Positions 32,884-41,973 of a stretch of 64,000 nucleotides of DNA are shown in pieces. The DNA lies in assembly GCF_003626595.1 (NCBI RefSeq), contig NZ_RBAK01000007.1, positions 1 to 64,000 on the forward strand, given 5' to 3'. Position numbers and translations under genes: made by a program. Every line of letters starts with the position of its first letter. Position 1 is the stretch's first letter. Below the pieces are notes generated by a model, which saw only the letters and a list, made by a program, of their open reading frames with translations, was not told where the DNA came from and made no database searches. This DNA is from Micromonospora endolithica (GTDB lineage: Bacteria > Actinomycetota > Actinomycetes > Mycobacteriales > Micromonosporaceae).

Positions 32884-35691
32884 ATGTCGCCACGGATCCA
32901 CCTCCCGACCGGGTGGGTGACCTTCGTGTTCACCGACATCGAGGGATCCACCCGGTTGGCCCAGCTGCTCGGTCCCGACTACCGGCCGGTGCTCAGCGAG
33001 CACCGCCGCCTGCTGCGCCGGACGATCGCCGCGACCGAGGGCGCCGAGCTGCTGACCGAGGGCGACTCGTTCTTCCTGGCCTTCGCCGACGCGTCCGCCG
33101 CGCTGACCGCCTGCCTGACCGCCCAGCGGGCACTGGCCAGTCACGACTGGCCCACCCCGGAGGCCGCGCCCCGGGTCCGGATGGGACTGCACACCGGGTG
33201 GGCCGAGCCGCGCGACGGTGAGTACGCCAGCCCGGAGGTGCACCGGGCGGCCCGCGTCTCGGCCGCCGCGCACGGCGGTCAGGTGCTCTGTTCGGCGTCG
33301 ACGTCCCGGCACGCCGACCCGTTGCCGCCCGGCGCGTCCCTGCTCGACCTCGGGCTGCACCGGTTGCGGGGCTTCGACGACCGGGAACGGCTGTTCCAGC
33401 TCGTCGCTCCCGGCCTGGAGCGGCAGTTCCCCCGGCCGCGTACCGCCGACGCGGTCGCGCACAACCTGCCCACCCAGGTCACGTCGTTCGTCGGCCGGCA
33501 CGCGGAGCGGGCGGAACTGCGCCGGCTGGTGGAGACCCGCCGGCTGGTGACGGTGCTCGGCGCGGGCGGTACGGGCAAGACCCGCCTCGCCGTGGAGCTC
33601 GCCGCCGACCTGGTGGACTCGCACCCGGACGGGGTCTGGTTCGTGGACATCGCCACGGTCACCGACCCCGGGTTGGTCGCGTTCGCCATCGCGGCCGTGC
33701 TCGGCCTGCGTCCCGAGCCGGGCCGGCCGGTGGTGGACACCCTGGTCGAGCACGCGGCCGGCCGCCGGATGCTGATCGTGCTGGACACCTGCGACGCCCA
33801 ACCGGCGGCGTCCGCCGAGGTGATCTCCCGTCTGCTGACCGGCGGCACCGGTGTCCAGGTGCTCGCCACCAGCCGGGAGCTGTTCGGCGTGCCCGGTGAG
33901 GTGGTGTGGCGGATCCCGCCGCTGTCGGTCGATCCGCCGGTGGACGGTGCGGAGAGCGACGCGGTGGCCCTGCTGCTGGACCGGACGGCGGCGGCCCGGG
34001 GTGGTCGGGCGCCGGACCCGGCCGAGTCGGCCGACCTGCGTCGGGTGGTGCAGCGCCTGGACGGTCTGCCGCTGGCGATCGAGCTGGCCGCGGCCCGGTT
34101 GCGGGTGCTGTCGGTCGGGCAGCTCGCCGAACGCCTCGACGACGTGCTGGGCACCCTGGACGCCGGGCGGGACGCGCCGGAGCCGCTGCCGACGGAGCGG
34201 GCGTGGATGGGCAACCAGCAGGACACGGTGGACCTGGTGGCGGCGGCCGTCGGCCAGTCGCCGCCGTCCCCGGCCACGCGGGCGGTGTACCGGTCCGCGA
34301 CCGAACGGCACCAGACGATGCAGGCGACGGTGACGTGGTCGTACCGGACGCTCGGGCCGCGCGCGGCCCGGCTGCTGCGCTGGCTGTCGGTCTTCGTCGG
34401 GCCGGTGGACCTGTCCACGGTGGAGTGGCTGCTCGGCGACGACCCGCTCGACCCGCTGTCCGTGCTGGTGGACAAGTCGATGGTGCTGGCCGAGCCGCAA
34501 GCCGCCGGCAGCTCGTACCGGATGCTCGACCCGATCCGGGCGTACGCGGCCCGGCGACTGGCCGAGGCGGGGGAGGAGCAGGCTGCCCGGAACCGGCACG
34601 TGGCCTGGTCCACGCACACGCTGGAGCGGGCCCACCTGGGCGCCGACGGCCAGCCGGTCACCCTGTCCCTGTACGCGCTGGACCCGCTGGCCGGTGAGGT
34701 GCGCGCCGCGCTGCGGTGGTGCGCCACCGGCGGCAACGCCCGGGCGGGGCTGCGGCTGGCCGGTGGGTTGGACCAGTGGTGGCGGGAACGCGGGCTGGCC
34801 CGCGAGGGGCGGCTGTGGCTGTCCCGGCTGTACGGACGGCAGGCCGAGACCGGGGAGCGGATTCCGGAGGCCGAGCTGGCGGCGGCGTACCACATGCACT
34901 CGCTGCACGCCGGCGCGGACGGCGAGTTCTTCGAGGAGCTGCGTTTCTCGCAGCGGGCGGAGGCGGCGGCGCGGCAGGCGGGTGACGTGGGCCTGCTGGC
35001 CCGGGTCCTGGCCGGCCGGGCGGCTCCGCTTGTCGACATGGGGCAGCTCGCCGAGGCGGAACGGGTCTGCCGGGAGGTGATCGACTGGGCGTACCGGCAG
35101 GACGTGGTGGGTGACGCCCTGCTGGCCGTGTACGCGTTGGCCGAGCTGCTGTGGCGGCGCGGCGCCCTGCAGGAGGCGGCGGAGCTGCTGGGCGCGGCCC
35201 GGCCGGTGGAGGCGGCCCGTCCGCTCGATCGTGGCCGGCGCTCGGTGGACATGCTGCTCGGCATGGTCGCGCTGGCCCGGGGTGACCTGGTCGCCGCGCA
35301 CGAGCACCTGGTGGTGGCGCTGCGGTCCCGGATGGCGCACGGCTTCCACGGCCGGGCCTGCGACACGCTGCACGCGCTCGCGGTGCGCTGCGCCGCCGGT
35401 GGCGACCTGGTGACCGCGGCGCGTCTGTTCGGCGCCGCGCAGGCGACCCGGACGAGCATGCGGTCCACGCCCGGCATCTACGGGGACTACTGGGCGGCAC
35501 AGCAGGCGCAGCTGCGGCGGCGGATGGGCGACGCGACCTTCGACGACGCGTACGGCGAGGGATCGAACCTGAGCCTGGAGGAGGCCGCCGAGCTGGCCCT
35601 CGACGTGGAGCACCCGGACCTGGCCGCCGACTCGGGGCGCTTCCCCACCTCTGCCGGTTCGGACCCGCACGCCCGGCCCGCGTCGATCTAG
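32884..35691 (+). CDS. Cyclase-like / STAND ATPase / TPR regulator protein
   Basis: 935 residues from the ATG at 32884, which has GGAGG eight bases upstream; ATG codons at 32851 and 32860 are alternatives. Residues 1-175 form a class III nucleotidyl cyclase domain (GWVTFVFTDIEGSTRLAQLL; EGDSFFLAF) with both metal Asp positions. In the block that normally reads VNRAAR the Asn is replaced (PEVHRAARVSAAAHGG). An NB-ARC-type ATPase follows (VLGAGGTGKTRLAVELA; LIVLDTCDAQ; LATSRELFG; GLPLAIELAAARL) and then TPR-like repeats. Relatives often end in a LuxR-type HTH, which is absent here. Likely a signalling ATPase; cyclase activity is uncertain. Confidence 0.87.
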   Translation: MSPRIHLPTGWVTFVFTDIEGSTRLAQLLGPDYRPVLSEHRRLLRRTIAATEGAELLTEGDSFFLAFADASAALTACLTAQRALASHDWPTPEAAPRVRMGLHTGWAEPRDGEYASPEVHRAARVSAAAHGGQVLCSASTSRHADPLPPGASLLDLGLHRLRGFDDRERLFQLVAPGLERQFPRPRTADAVAHNLPTQVTSFVGRHAERAELRRLVETRRLVTVLGAGGTGKTRLAVELAADLVDSHPDGVWFVDIATVTDPGLVAFAIAAVLGLRPEPGRPVVDTLVEHAAGRRMLIVLDTCDAQPAASAEVISRLLTGGTGVQVLATSRELFGVPGEVVWRIPPLSVDPPVDGAESDAVALLLDRTAAARGGRAPDPAESADLRRVVQRLDGLPLAIELAAARLRVLSVGQLAERLDDVLGTLDAGRDAPEPLPTERAWMGNQQDTVDLVAAAVGQSPPSPATRAVYRSATERHQTMQATVTWSYRTLGPRAARLLRWLSVFVGPVDLSTVEWLLGDDPLDPLSVLVDKSMVLAEPQAAGSSYRMLDPIRAYAARRLAEAGEEQAARNRHVAWSTHTLERAHLGADGQPVTLSLYALDPLAGEVRAALRWCATGGNARAGLRLAGGLDQWWRERGLAREGRLWLSRLYGRQAETGERIPEAELAAAYHMHSLHAGADGEFFEELRFSQRAEAAARQAGDVGLLARVLAGRAAPLVDMGQLAEAERVCREVIDWAYRQDVVGDALLAVYALAELLWRRGALQEAAELLGAARPVEAARPLDRGRRSVDMLLGMVALARGDLVAAHEHLVVALRSRMAHGFHGRACDTLHALAVRCAAGGDLVTAARLFGAAQATRTSMRSTPGIYGDYWAAQQAQLRRRMGDATFDDAYGEGSNLSLEEAAELALDVEHPDLAADSGRFPTSAGSDPHARPASI

Positions 35692-35730
35692 ATCGACGCC
35701 GGCCGGGCGCGGGTGGCGCGGGGGTGGGGG

Positions 35731-36270
35731 TCAGACGCGGGCGGTGGCGCGGCGTTCGGCGTCGGCCTTCATCTTCGCCGCGCGGTCGATGTCGGACTGC
35801 TTCACCGCGGCCGTCGAGCCGAACACCTTGACCGCCTGGTAGTAGGTCCAGGCCAGGCTGTAGCAGGCCGGCCGGACGACCGAGCCGTAGGTGGCGCAGG
35901 ACCGCTTCATGTCCTCGTAGAAGGCGCTGTCCACGCGTGCCTTGTTCGCGGAGAACTGGCCGACCGCCTTGTAGTTGCGATAGCCGAAGTCGTGCCGGTT
36001 GCAGGACAGGTCGAACCGGAACCCGAGGGGGTTGTCCGGGCTCGACGAGCAGTAGTCGGTGGACCAGTCGAAGCTGTACGCCGACCAGGCGGCCTTGTTC
36101 AGCCGCGCGGAGTTCCAGGCGTTGTAGCTGCTGGCGCTGGTCTGGGTGAAGCTGGACAGGACGGCGACCTTCTCGGCGGTGGTGACGGCGGCGGCCGGCG
36201 AGGCCACCCCGAGCACGCCGAGCAGGGCGAGTGCGACCGAGGCGAGTCCGGTGGCGAGACGTCTGGGCAC
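35731..36270 (-). CDS. Secreted prokaryotic phospholipase A2
   Basis: 179 residues from the GTG at 36270, which has GGAGG five bases upstream; the longer frame to 36363 is rejected. A signal peptide (LATGLASVALALLGVLGVASPAAA) leads to the mature domain. DLSCNRHDFGYRNYK holds the catalytic His-Asp pair and adjacent Cys of the bacterial PLA2 family; a further Cys pair (SCATYG, ACYSLAWTYYQAV) should form a disulfide. It should hydrolyse the sn-2 ester of extracellular phospholipids. It is convergent with the cyclase/STAND gene. Confidence 0.93.
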   Translation of the reverse strand: MPRRLATGLASVALALLGVLGVASPAAAVTTAEKVAVLSSFTQTSASSYNAWNSARLNKAAWSAYSFDWSTDYCSSSPDNPLGFRFDLSCNRHDFGYRNYKAVGQFSANKARVDSAFYEDMKRSCATYGSVVRPACYSLAWTYYQAVKVFGSTAAVKQSDIDRAAKMKADAERRATARV

Positions 36271-36410
36271 GGTTACCTCCGCGGGGGTGTGCGGGTGGGA
36301 CGGGGGATTTGTTAACCGGCGGGTAACCGGATGTAGACAAGTTTCGATCAGTCGATGGGCCAAGATCTGTGGGCCGGGTCAACCTTTGATGGCCAGTGCG
36401 GAAACAGACG

Positions 36411-36439
36411 AATGCCCCGGGCGGTCGGCCCGGGGCATT
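36411..36439 (-). terminator. Hairpin terminator after the GH10-like gene
   Basis: AATGCCCCGGGC and GCCCGGGGCATT form a perfect 12-bp stem with a 5-base loop, starting 20 bases after the stop at 36459. Confidence 0.7.
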
Positions 36440-36458
36440 CGGTGGGATCGATCGGACG

Positions 36459-38117
36459 TCAGCGTACGAAGGCCGGTGGGCTCACCGGGCCCTCGTTGGC
36501 CACCCGGTCCACGGCGGTCACCAGGTACGTGTACCGCTTGCCTGGCTCGGCCGTGGTGTCCACCCAGGTCTGTGCGGCGGTGCCGGGCCGGGCCCGGACG
36601 GTGTCCACCAGGTGCGCGGCGTCGGCCAGGTCGCACCGGCCGGCCAGGCGGATCCCGTCCAGCCGGTAGATGGCGTACGAGGTGGCGGTGCCCAGCGGGC
36701 CCACCCCGTCGGCCGGCTGCCGCCAGCGCAGCCGGACCCCGTCGTCCTGCCGCTGCGCCCCGGTGACCACCGGCATCAGCAGCGGCTTGCGCGGCAGGTG
36801 CGGCATCGCCGGCACGAGCGCCGGGCGGGAGTAGTGCTCGGCGGCGTAGATGTCGGTGGCGCCCAGCCGGTTGGCCCGCACCTGGACGGCCGAGAAGTGC
36901 ACGTTGCCGAGCACCTCCGGGTACGACCGGTTGAGCGTCAGGTGGTCGGACAGTTCCCTCGGGTTCTGCCAGAACGGCCCGTACGCCGCCTCGCCGCTCT
37001 TGTAGTCGGCCTGCCCGATGTAGAGCTGGACCCGGGTGCCGCGCACCTGCTCGGCCCACCACGGCACCAGCCGGGCGTAGTCGGCGGCCGGGTACTGGCC
37101 GATGTACCAGTAGAGCTGCGGCACCACGTAGTCGATCCACTCCTCCTTGATCCACTTACGGGTGTCGGCGGAGATGATGTCGTACGACTGGCTGCCGGTG
37201 GTGTCCGAGCCGAGCGGGTCGGCGGACTGGTTGCGCCAGATGCCGAACGGGCTGACCCCGAACTTCACCCACGGCTTGGCCGCCTTGATCTTCTCGCCCA
37301 TCTCCCGGACCAGCAGGTTGATGTTGTCCCGCCGCCAGTCGGCCTTGTCCGTGATACCCCGGCCGAACTCGGCGAACGTCGCGTCGTCGGGCACCTGGTA
37401 GGTGCCGCTCGGGTACGGGTAGAAGTAGTCGTCGAAGTGGACGCCGTCGACGTCGTACCGCCGGACCGCGTCCATCATCGCGGTCTGGACGAACTCGCGG
37501 ACCGCCGGAATGCCGGGGTTGTAGTAGAGCCGGCTGCCGGCGACGCCGGCCGGCGGGTACGCGAAGGTCCACTCCGGGTGCTCGCGGGCCGGGTGGCCGG
37601 GCGCGAGCTGGGAGATGTCGGCGCCGGCACCGCCGGGCGCCGGCATGGAGACGCGGTACGGGTTGAACCAGGCGTGGAACTCCAGGTTCCGGGCGTGCGC
37701 CTCGCCCACCAGGAACGCCAGCGGGTCCCAGCCGGGGTCCTGGCCCCGGACCCCGGTCAGGAACTCCGACCAGGGCTCGTGCGGCGACGGCCAGAAGGCG
37801 TCGGCGGTCGGCCGGACCTGGACCACGACGGCGTTGTGGTTCAGCCGCTCGGCCAGGTCGAGCAGGCTCCGGTACTCGGCCTGCTGGGCGGCGATCTGGT
37901 CCGGCGCGGTCTGGGACGCCTTGCTGGGCCAGTCGATGTTGACCACCGAGGAAATCCACATCGCGCGGAACTGCCGCTTCGGCGTGGCCGGGTCGGTGAC
38001 GCAGGTGGTGGTGTCGGCGGCGGGCGCGGCGGGTGCCGCGCCGGCCGGGGTGACGGCGACGAGCGCGCCGAGCAGGGCTGCGGCCAGCCCGGCCGCTCCG
38101 AGCCGAGTTGCCTTCAT
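36459..38117 (-). CDS. Secreted GH10-like (GHL10) glycosyl hydrolase with C-terminal FN3-like domain
   Basis: 552 residues from the ATG at 38117. A signal peptide (LGAAGLAAALLGALVAVTPAGAA) precedes a TIM-barrel of the GHL10/DUF187 family: RQFRAMWISSVVNIDWPSK at the start, HNAVVVQVRPTADAFWPS, YNPGIPAVREFV, DGVHFDDYFYPYP and KFGVSPFGIWRNQ. The C-terminal 100 residues (LRWRQPADGVGPLGTATSYAIYRLDG) are fibronectin-III-like. Family members act on peptidoglycan or other envelope glycans; the true substrate is unknown. A strong terminator follows. Confidence 0.9.
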   Translation of the reverse strand: MKATRLGAAGLAAALLGALVAVTPAGAAPAAPAADTTTCVTDPATPKRQFRAMWISSVVNIDWPSKASQTAPDQIAAQQAEYRSLLDLAERLNHNAVVVQVRPTADAFWPSPHEPWSEFLTGVRGQDPGWDPLAFLVGEAHARNLEFHAWFNPYRVSMPAPGGAGADISQLAPGHPAREHPEWTFAYPPAGVAGSRLYYNPGIPAVREFVQTAMMDAVRRYDVDGVHFDDYFYPYPSGTYQVPDDATFAEFGRGITDKADWRRDNINLLVREMGEKIKAAKPWVKFGVSPFGIWRNQSADPLGSDTTGSQSYDIISADTRKWIKEEWIDYVVPQLYWYIGQYPAADYARLVPWWAEQVRGTRVQLYIGQADYKSGEAAYGPFWQNPRELSDHLTLNRSYPEVLGNVHFSAVQVRANRLGATDIYAAEHYSRPALVPAMPHLPRKPLLMPVVTGAQRQDDGVRLRWRQPADGVGPLGTATSYAIYRLDGIRLAGRCDLADAAHLVDTVRARPGTAAQTWVDTTAEPGKRYTYLVTAVDRVANEGPVSPPAFVR

Positions 38118-38433
38118 GCGGTGTGTCCCTTCGTTGGGGCTCCCGTGGCAGGGTCCGTCGCGGCACGGTCGGCACAATTCGCCGGAGTCAACTTGCCGCT
38201 GGTAGGAAATTTTCACACCGTGCGTGTCTCGCGCAAGGGGTGCGCGCCGATCGATACGTCCGTCCGGTTCGGCCGGCGGCCCGGCGGCCCCGTCCGCCGT
38301 GCTTTCCGTGACCAGCCACACACGTCTGGTCACGCACCGATCGAGTGGGACGTGACGGTTGGGGAGGGTCGACCCTGGGTAGCATCGCCCGGCACCGACC
38401 CATCACGGGGGTGTCGAGGGAGGGGAGAGCGCG
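38118..38433. other. Divergent intergenic region of the GH10-like and permease genes
   Basis: 316 bases. It holds the inverted repeat at 38308-38333 and a TAGCAT -10-like box (38380-38385) ahead of the permease. No gene supported. Confidence 0.6.
38308..38333. promoter_or_regulatory. Inverted repeat, possible operator
   Basis: GTGACCAG (38308-38315) and CTGGTCAC (38326-38333) are perfect 8-base arms with a 10-base spacer, about 50 bases upstream of the TAGCAT box of the permease gene. The binding protein is unknown. Confidence 0.45.
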
Positions 38434-39909
38434 GTGTCCGTGCTGCGTACCAAGCCGATCAGTGACGTGATCGCGCAGAGCGAGGCGGACGGTGAGGACG
38501 GCCGGCCCGGCCTGAAGCGACGGCTCGGCGCACGCGACCTCACCGGCTTCGGCATCGGCATCGTGATCGGCACCGGCATCTTCACGCTCACCGGCCTGGA
38601 GGCGCGGGACAGCGCCGGGCCGGGGGTGGTGATCTCCTTCGCCATCGCCGGCGTGGTCGCCCTGCTCGCGGCCCTCTGCTACGCCGAACTGGCGTCCAGC
38701 GTGCCGGCCGCCGGCAGCGCCTACACCTACGCGTACGCCACGATGGGCGAGATCGTCGCCTGGATCATCGGCTGGGACCTGCTGCTGGAGTTCGCGCTCG
38801 GCGCGGCGGTGGTCGCCCGGGGCTGGTCCGGCTACCTGGCCGAACTGTTCGACCTGCCGGTCGCCTGGTTCGGCGAGGAGGGCAGCGTGGTCAACCTCGG
38901 CGCCATCGGCATCGTGCTGCTGCTCGGTGTGGTGGCGATCATCGGCGTCCGCGAGTCCGCCCGGGTCACCAACGTGCTCGTCCTGGTCAAGGTCGCCATC
39001 TGCGTGTTCATCGTGATCGCCGGCGCGTTCTTCGTGAAGGCCGCCAACCTGACCCCGTTCGTCCCGCCGGCCGAGCCCGCCGGTGGCGGCGAGGGCGGCA
39101 TCAAGCAACCCGTCACCCAGGCCCTGTTCGGGCTGGAACCCTCGGTCTTCGGCTTCGTCGGGGTGCTCAGCGCCGCCGCGGTGGTGTTCTTCGCGTACAC
39201 CGGCTTCGAGGCGGTGGCCAACCTCGGTGAGGAGACCCGCCGGCCCCGCCGGGACCTCACCCTCGGCCTGCTCGGCACGCTGCTCATCTCCACCGTGCTC
39301 TACATCGGCGTCTCGCTGGTGCTGGTCGGCATGGTCCCGTACGACCAGATCGACCGGGGCGCCCCGATCGCCGCCGCCTTCGAGGCGGTCGGTGCCAGCT
39401 GGGCCGGCATCCTCGTCTCCATCGCCGCGGTGGCCGGCCTGACCAGCGTCATCCTGGTCGACCTGGTGGCGATGGGCCGGATCGGCTTCGCCATCTCCCG
39501 GGACGGGCTCATTCCGCCCTCGGTGGCCACGATCCACCCGCGCTGGGGCACCCCGTACCGGATCTCGGCGGTGATGACCGTGGTGGTCGCGCTGCTCGCC
39601 GGTTTCCTGCCGCTGTCCGCCCTGGCCGACCTGGTCAGCATCGGGGCGCTCTGCGCCTTCGTCCTGGTGTCGGTCGCGGTGCCGATCCTGCGCCGCAAGC
39701 GGCCCGAACTGGACCGGCCGTTCAAGGTGCCGTTCAACCCGGTGCTGCCGATCGTGTCCGCGGTGGCCTGCCTCTACCTGATGCTGAACCTGTCGGTGGA
39801 GACCTGGCTGCGGTTCGGCGCGTGGATGCTGCTCGGCGCGATCATCTACTTCGGCTACGGCTACCGCCGCAACCGGCTGGCCGAACGCGAACACCACGCC
39901 GCCGGCTGA
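38434..39909 (+). CDS. APC-family amino acid permease
   Basis: 491 residues; GTG start preceded by GGGAGGGGAG. GFGIGIVIGTGIFTLTG is the first-helix substrate and sodium-site motif of amino acid/polyamine permeases. Twelve or so hydrophobic helices follow, and ALLAALCYAELASSVPAAGSAYTYAYA (in pieces) and VVFFAYTGFEAVANLGEET are family hallmarks. It resembles cationic amino acid transporters of the YfnA/CAT type. Substrate not determinable. Confidence 0.92.
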   Translation: MSVLRTKPISDVIAQSEADGEDGRPGLKRRLGARDLTGFGIGIVIGTGIFTLTGLEARDSAGPGVVISFAIAGVVALLAALCYAELASSVPAAGSAYTYAYATMGEIVAWIIGWDLLLEFALGAAVVARGWSGYLAELFDLPVAWFGEEGSVVNLGAIGIVLLLGVVAIIGVRESARVTNVLVLVKVAICVFIVIAGAFFVKAANLTPFVPPAEPAGGGEGGIKQPVTQALFGLEPSVFGFVGVLSAAAVVFFAYTGFEAVANLGEETRRPRRDLTLGLLGTLLISTVLYIGVSLVLVGMVPYDQIDRGAPIAAAFEAVGASWAGILVSIAAVAGLTSVILVDLVAMGRIGFAISRDGLIPPSVATIHPRWGTPYRISAVMTVVVALLAGFLPLSALADLVSIGALCAFVLVSVAVPILRRKRPELDRPFKVPFNPVLPIVSAVACLYLMLNLSVETWLRFGAWMLLGAIIYFGYGYRRNRLAEREHHAAG

Positions 39910-39923
39910 GCGCGGCGCGCACG

Positions 39924-39979
39924 CGCGGTGCGCTGAGCGCGGTGCGCTGAGCGCGGTGTGCTGAGCGCGGTGTGCGGCG
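39924..39979. repeat. Tandem repeat of 14-base unit CGCGGTGCGCTGAG
   Basis: Two perfect copies, a third with one change and a fourth partial copy follow each other directly after the permease gene. Recent local amplification in a non-coding gap. Confidence 0.85.
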
Positions 39980-40000
39980 CGTGCGGGCCGCGTGCTGCGC

Positions 40001-40054
40001 GTTAAGAAGGGCCCCCTGTACAACGCCAGGCGTTAACGGGGGGCCCTTCCTTAC
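40001..40054 (+). repeat. Palindromic intergenic repeat, copy 1 (AAGGGCCC...CCAGGCGTTAA)
   Basis: GTTAAGAAGGGCCCCC at the left pairs imperfectly with GGGGGGCCCTTCCTTAC at the right; between them is AACGCCAGGCGTTAA. The element at 49981-50035 is the same sequence type on the opposite strand, sharing AAGGAAGGG ends and the CCAGGCGTTAA core. It ends four bases before the GH43 stop and may double as a terminator. Confidence 0.75.
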
Positions 40055-40057
40055 ATC

Positions 40058-41074
40058 TCAGGGGCGGGGTTGGGGGGTTCCGGTGGGGCCCTTCACGACC
40101 GGCTTGCCGTCCTCCCAGACGACCTCGTCGAGCCAGACCTGGCGGCCCGGGTCGACCGTGCCCTCCTGGCCCGGCACCCAGGCGTGGTAGATCAGCCACG
40201 TGCGCCCGTCCTTGACCACCATGCTCGCGTGACCCGGGCCGGAGGCGACGTCGTTGCTCTTCAGGATCGGGTTCTCCGGCGCCTTCACGCACGGGCCGGC
40301 CGGCGACTCGCAGACCGCGTAGCCCTGGGCGTACTCGGCCCGGTCGTACGCGTTGGCGGCGAAGAAGAGGTACAGCTTCCCGTCCTGCCGGTGCAGGAAC
40401 GGGCCCTCGACCAGGGTGCCCTCCCACGGCTCGGTCTGCTTGAGCAGCTTCGTCGGCTCACCCACCAGGGTCAGGCCGTCGTCGGCGAGGCGCTGCGACC
40501 ACAGCCAGGTGTCCACGCCGACCGCGTTGCCGTCGTTCTTCCACAGCAGCCAGAGACTGCCGTCGGTGTCCCGGAACGGGCTGGCGTCGATGGACCCGCC
40601 CTCGTCCGCCTGGCAGATCAGCGGCCCGGTGGACTCGTCCCGGTACGGCCCCTGCGGCGCGCTCGCCACCGCCCGCCCGACGCACTGCCGGCCGGATTCC
40701 TTGTCGGCCACCGTGTAGTAGAGGACGAACCGGTCCGGTGCCAGCTCGATCACCTCCGGCGCCCACGTCTTCCCGGTCAGCGCCCAGGCCGGCAGGTCCG
40801 GCAGCGCGTCCCCGGCCGGGGACCACTCCACCAGGTCCGGCGACGTGAGCACCGGGACGTTGCGCCCACCGGCGTTGGTCGAGAAGAGGTACCAGGTGTC
40901 GCCCACCCGGATCGCCTGCGGGTCCGGGTTGTCGCTCCGGACGACCGGGTTGGTGAACGTGGGCACGTCGTCTCCCGTACTCGTGCTTGTGGGGTCCTGT
41001 CCGCAACCGGCGACGAGCAGCGCGGCGGCGAGAACCGCCGCCGCACCGCGTCGCCGGGAGGTTCCGGCCCTCAT
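40058..41074 (-). CDS. GH43-family arabinanase/xylosidase-like lipoprotein
   Basis: 338 residues from the ATG at 41074, whose first bases overlap the upstream permease stop (ATGA). A lipobox (AAALLVAGCGQ) shows a membrane-anchored exported enzyme. The five-bladed propeller begins NPVVRSDNPDPQAIRVGDTWYLF (in pieces), where the Asp is the expected general base. WAPEVIELAPDRFVLYYT and EGPFLHRQDGKLYLFF supply the pKa-modulating Asp/Glu region and the acid Glu. It fits GH43 enzymes that cut arabinan or arabinoxylan. It is the last gene of the arabinoside operon. Confidence 0.9.
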   Translation of the reverse strand: MRAGTSRRRGAAAVLAAALLVAGCGQDPTSTSTGDDVPTFTNPVVRSDNPDPQAIRVGDTWYLFSTNAGGRNVPVLTSPDLVEWSPAGDALPDLPAWALTGKTWAPEVIELAPDRFVLYYTVADKESGRQCVGRAVASAPQGPYRDESTGPLICQADEGGSIDASPFRDTDGSLWLLWKNDGNAVGVDTWLWSQRLADDGLTLVGEPTKLLKQTEPWEGTLVEGPFLHRQDGKLYLFFAANAYDRAEYAQGYAVCESPAGPCVKAPENPILKSNDVASGPGHASMVVKDGRTWLIYHAWVPGQEGTVDPGRQVWLDEVVWEDGKPVVKGPTGTPQPRP

Positions 41075-41964
41075 CCCTTGAGGCCGCTGCGCGAGACACC
41101 CGTGATGATGTGCCGCTGGGCCAGCACGAAGAGGATCAGCACCGGCACGCTGGCCAGCACCGCACCGGCCATGATCACCGGGTAGTCGGTGACGTAGGAG
41201 CCCTGGAGCAGGCCCAGGCCCGGCGGCAGGGTGAGCGTCTCCGGGCTGAACAGCACGAAGATCGGCCAGAGGAAGTCGTTCCAGTTGGTGAGGAACGACA
41301 GCACCGCGAGGGTGGCCAGGGCCGGCTTCGACAGCGGCAGCACGACCTTCCAGAAGATCTGCCACTGGCTGGCCCCGTCCAGGGTCGCGGCCTCCTCCAG
41401 TTCCCGGGGCAGGGAGAGGAAGAACTGCCGCAGGAAGAACACCCCGAACGCGCTCGCCGCGCCGGGCACGATCACCACGGTGAGGGTGTCGATCCAGTTC
41501 AGTGAGTCGACGACCAGGAAGTTCGGGATGATCAGCGACGTCGGCGGGATGAACAGGGTGCCGACGATCAGCGCGAACAGCACCTTGCGGCCGCGGAACT
41601 CCAGCCGGGCCAGGGCGTACGCCGCCATCGAGGCGGTCGCCAGCACCAGGACCGCGTGCAGCGTGGCGGCCAGCATGCTGTTGAGGAACCAGCGCAGCAC
41701 CGGGTTGGCGGTGTTGCCCAGGATCTGCTCGTAGCCGTACCCGGAGAACGGGTCCGGCAGCCAGGTAGGCGGGATCTGCTGAGCGGCGGTGTAGGTCTTC
41801 AGCGAGGTGATGACCATCCACAGCAGCGGGGCCAGGAAGACCAGCGCCAGGGCGATCAGGACCGCGTAGAGGCCGACCCGGCGCAGACCGGTGCCGGGTG
41901 CCCGTTTCACGGGCGTCGGGAGGTCCGGCGGCGCCGGGCGGGTTTCGGTGGTGGGCGTCGTCAT
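41071..41964 (-). CDS. Carbohydrate ABC transporter permease (MalG type)
   Basis: 297 residues, six transmembrane helices. The EAA loop LEEAATLDGASQWQIFWKVVLPLSKPAL near residue 190-215 is the coupling motif for the ATPase. It pairs with the preceding MalF-type permease and the binding protein further upstream. No ATPase gene is in the operon, so a shared MsiK-type ATPase is likely, as is usual in actinomycetes. The stop overlaps the GH43 start. Confidence 0.93.
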   Translation of the reverse strand: MTTPTTETRPAPPDLPTPVKRAPGTGLRRVGLYAVLIALALVFLAPLLWMVITSLKTYTAAQQIPPTWLPDPFSGYGYEQILGNTANPVLRWFLNSMLAATLHAVLVLATASMAAYALARLEFRGRKVLFALIVGTLFIPPTSLIIPNFLVVDSLNWIDTLTVVIVPGAASAFGVFFLRQFFLSLPRELEEAATLDGASQWQIFWKVVLPLSKPALATLAVLSFLTNWNDFLWPIFVLFSPETLTLPPGLGLLQGSYVTDYPVIMAGAVLASVPVLILFVLAQRHIITGVSRSGLKG

Positions 41965-41973
41965 GGCGGTCCC

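Noticed and set aside
36271..36363. Longer N-terminus of the phospholipase A2
   Set aside because: It would bury the signal peptide 30 residues in; the GTG at 36270 has its own GGAGG.
39924..39979. CRISPR or iteron array
   Set aside because: Contiguous 14-base units without spacers and no associated genes; a simple tandem duplication.
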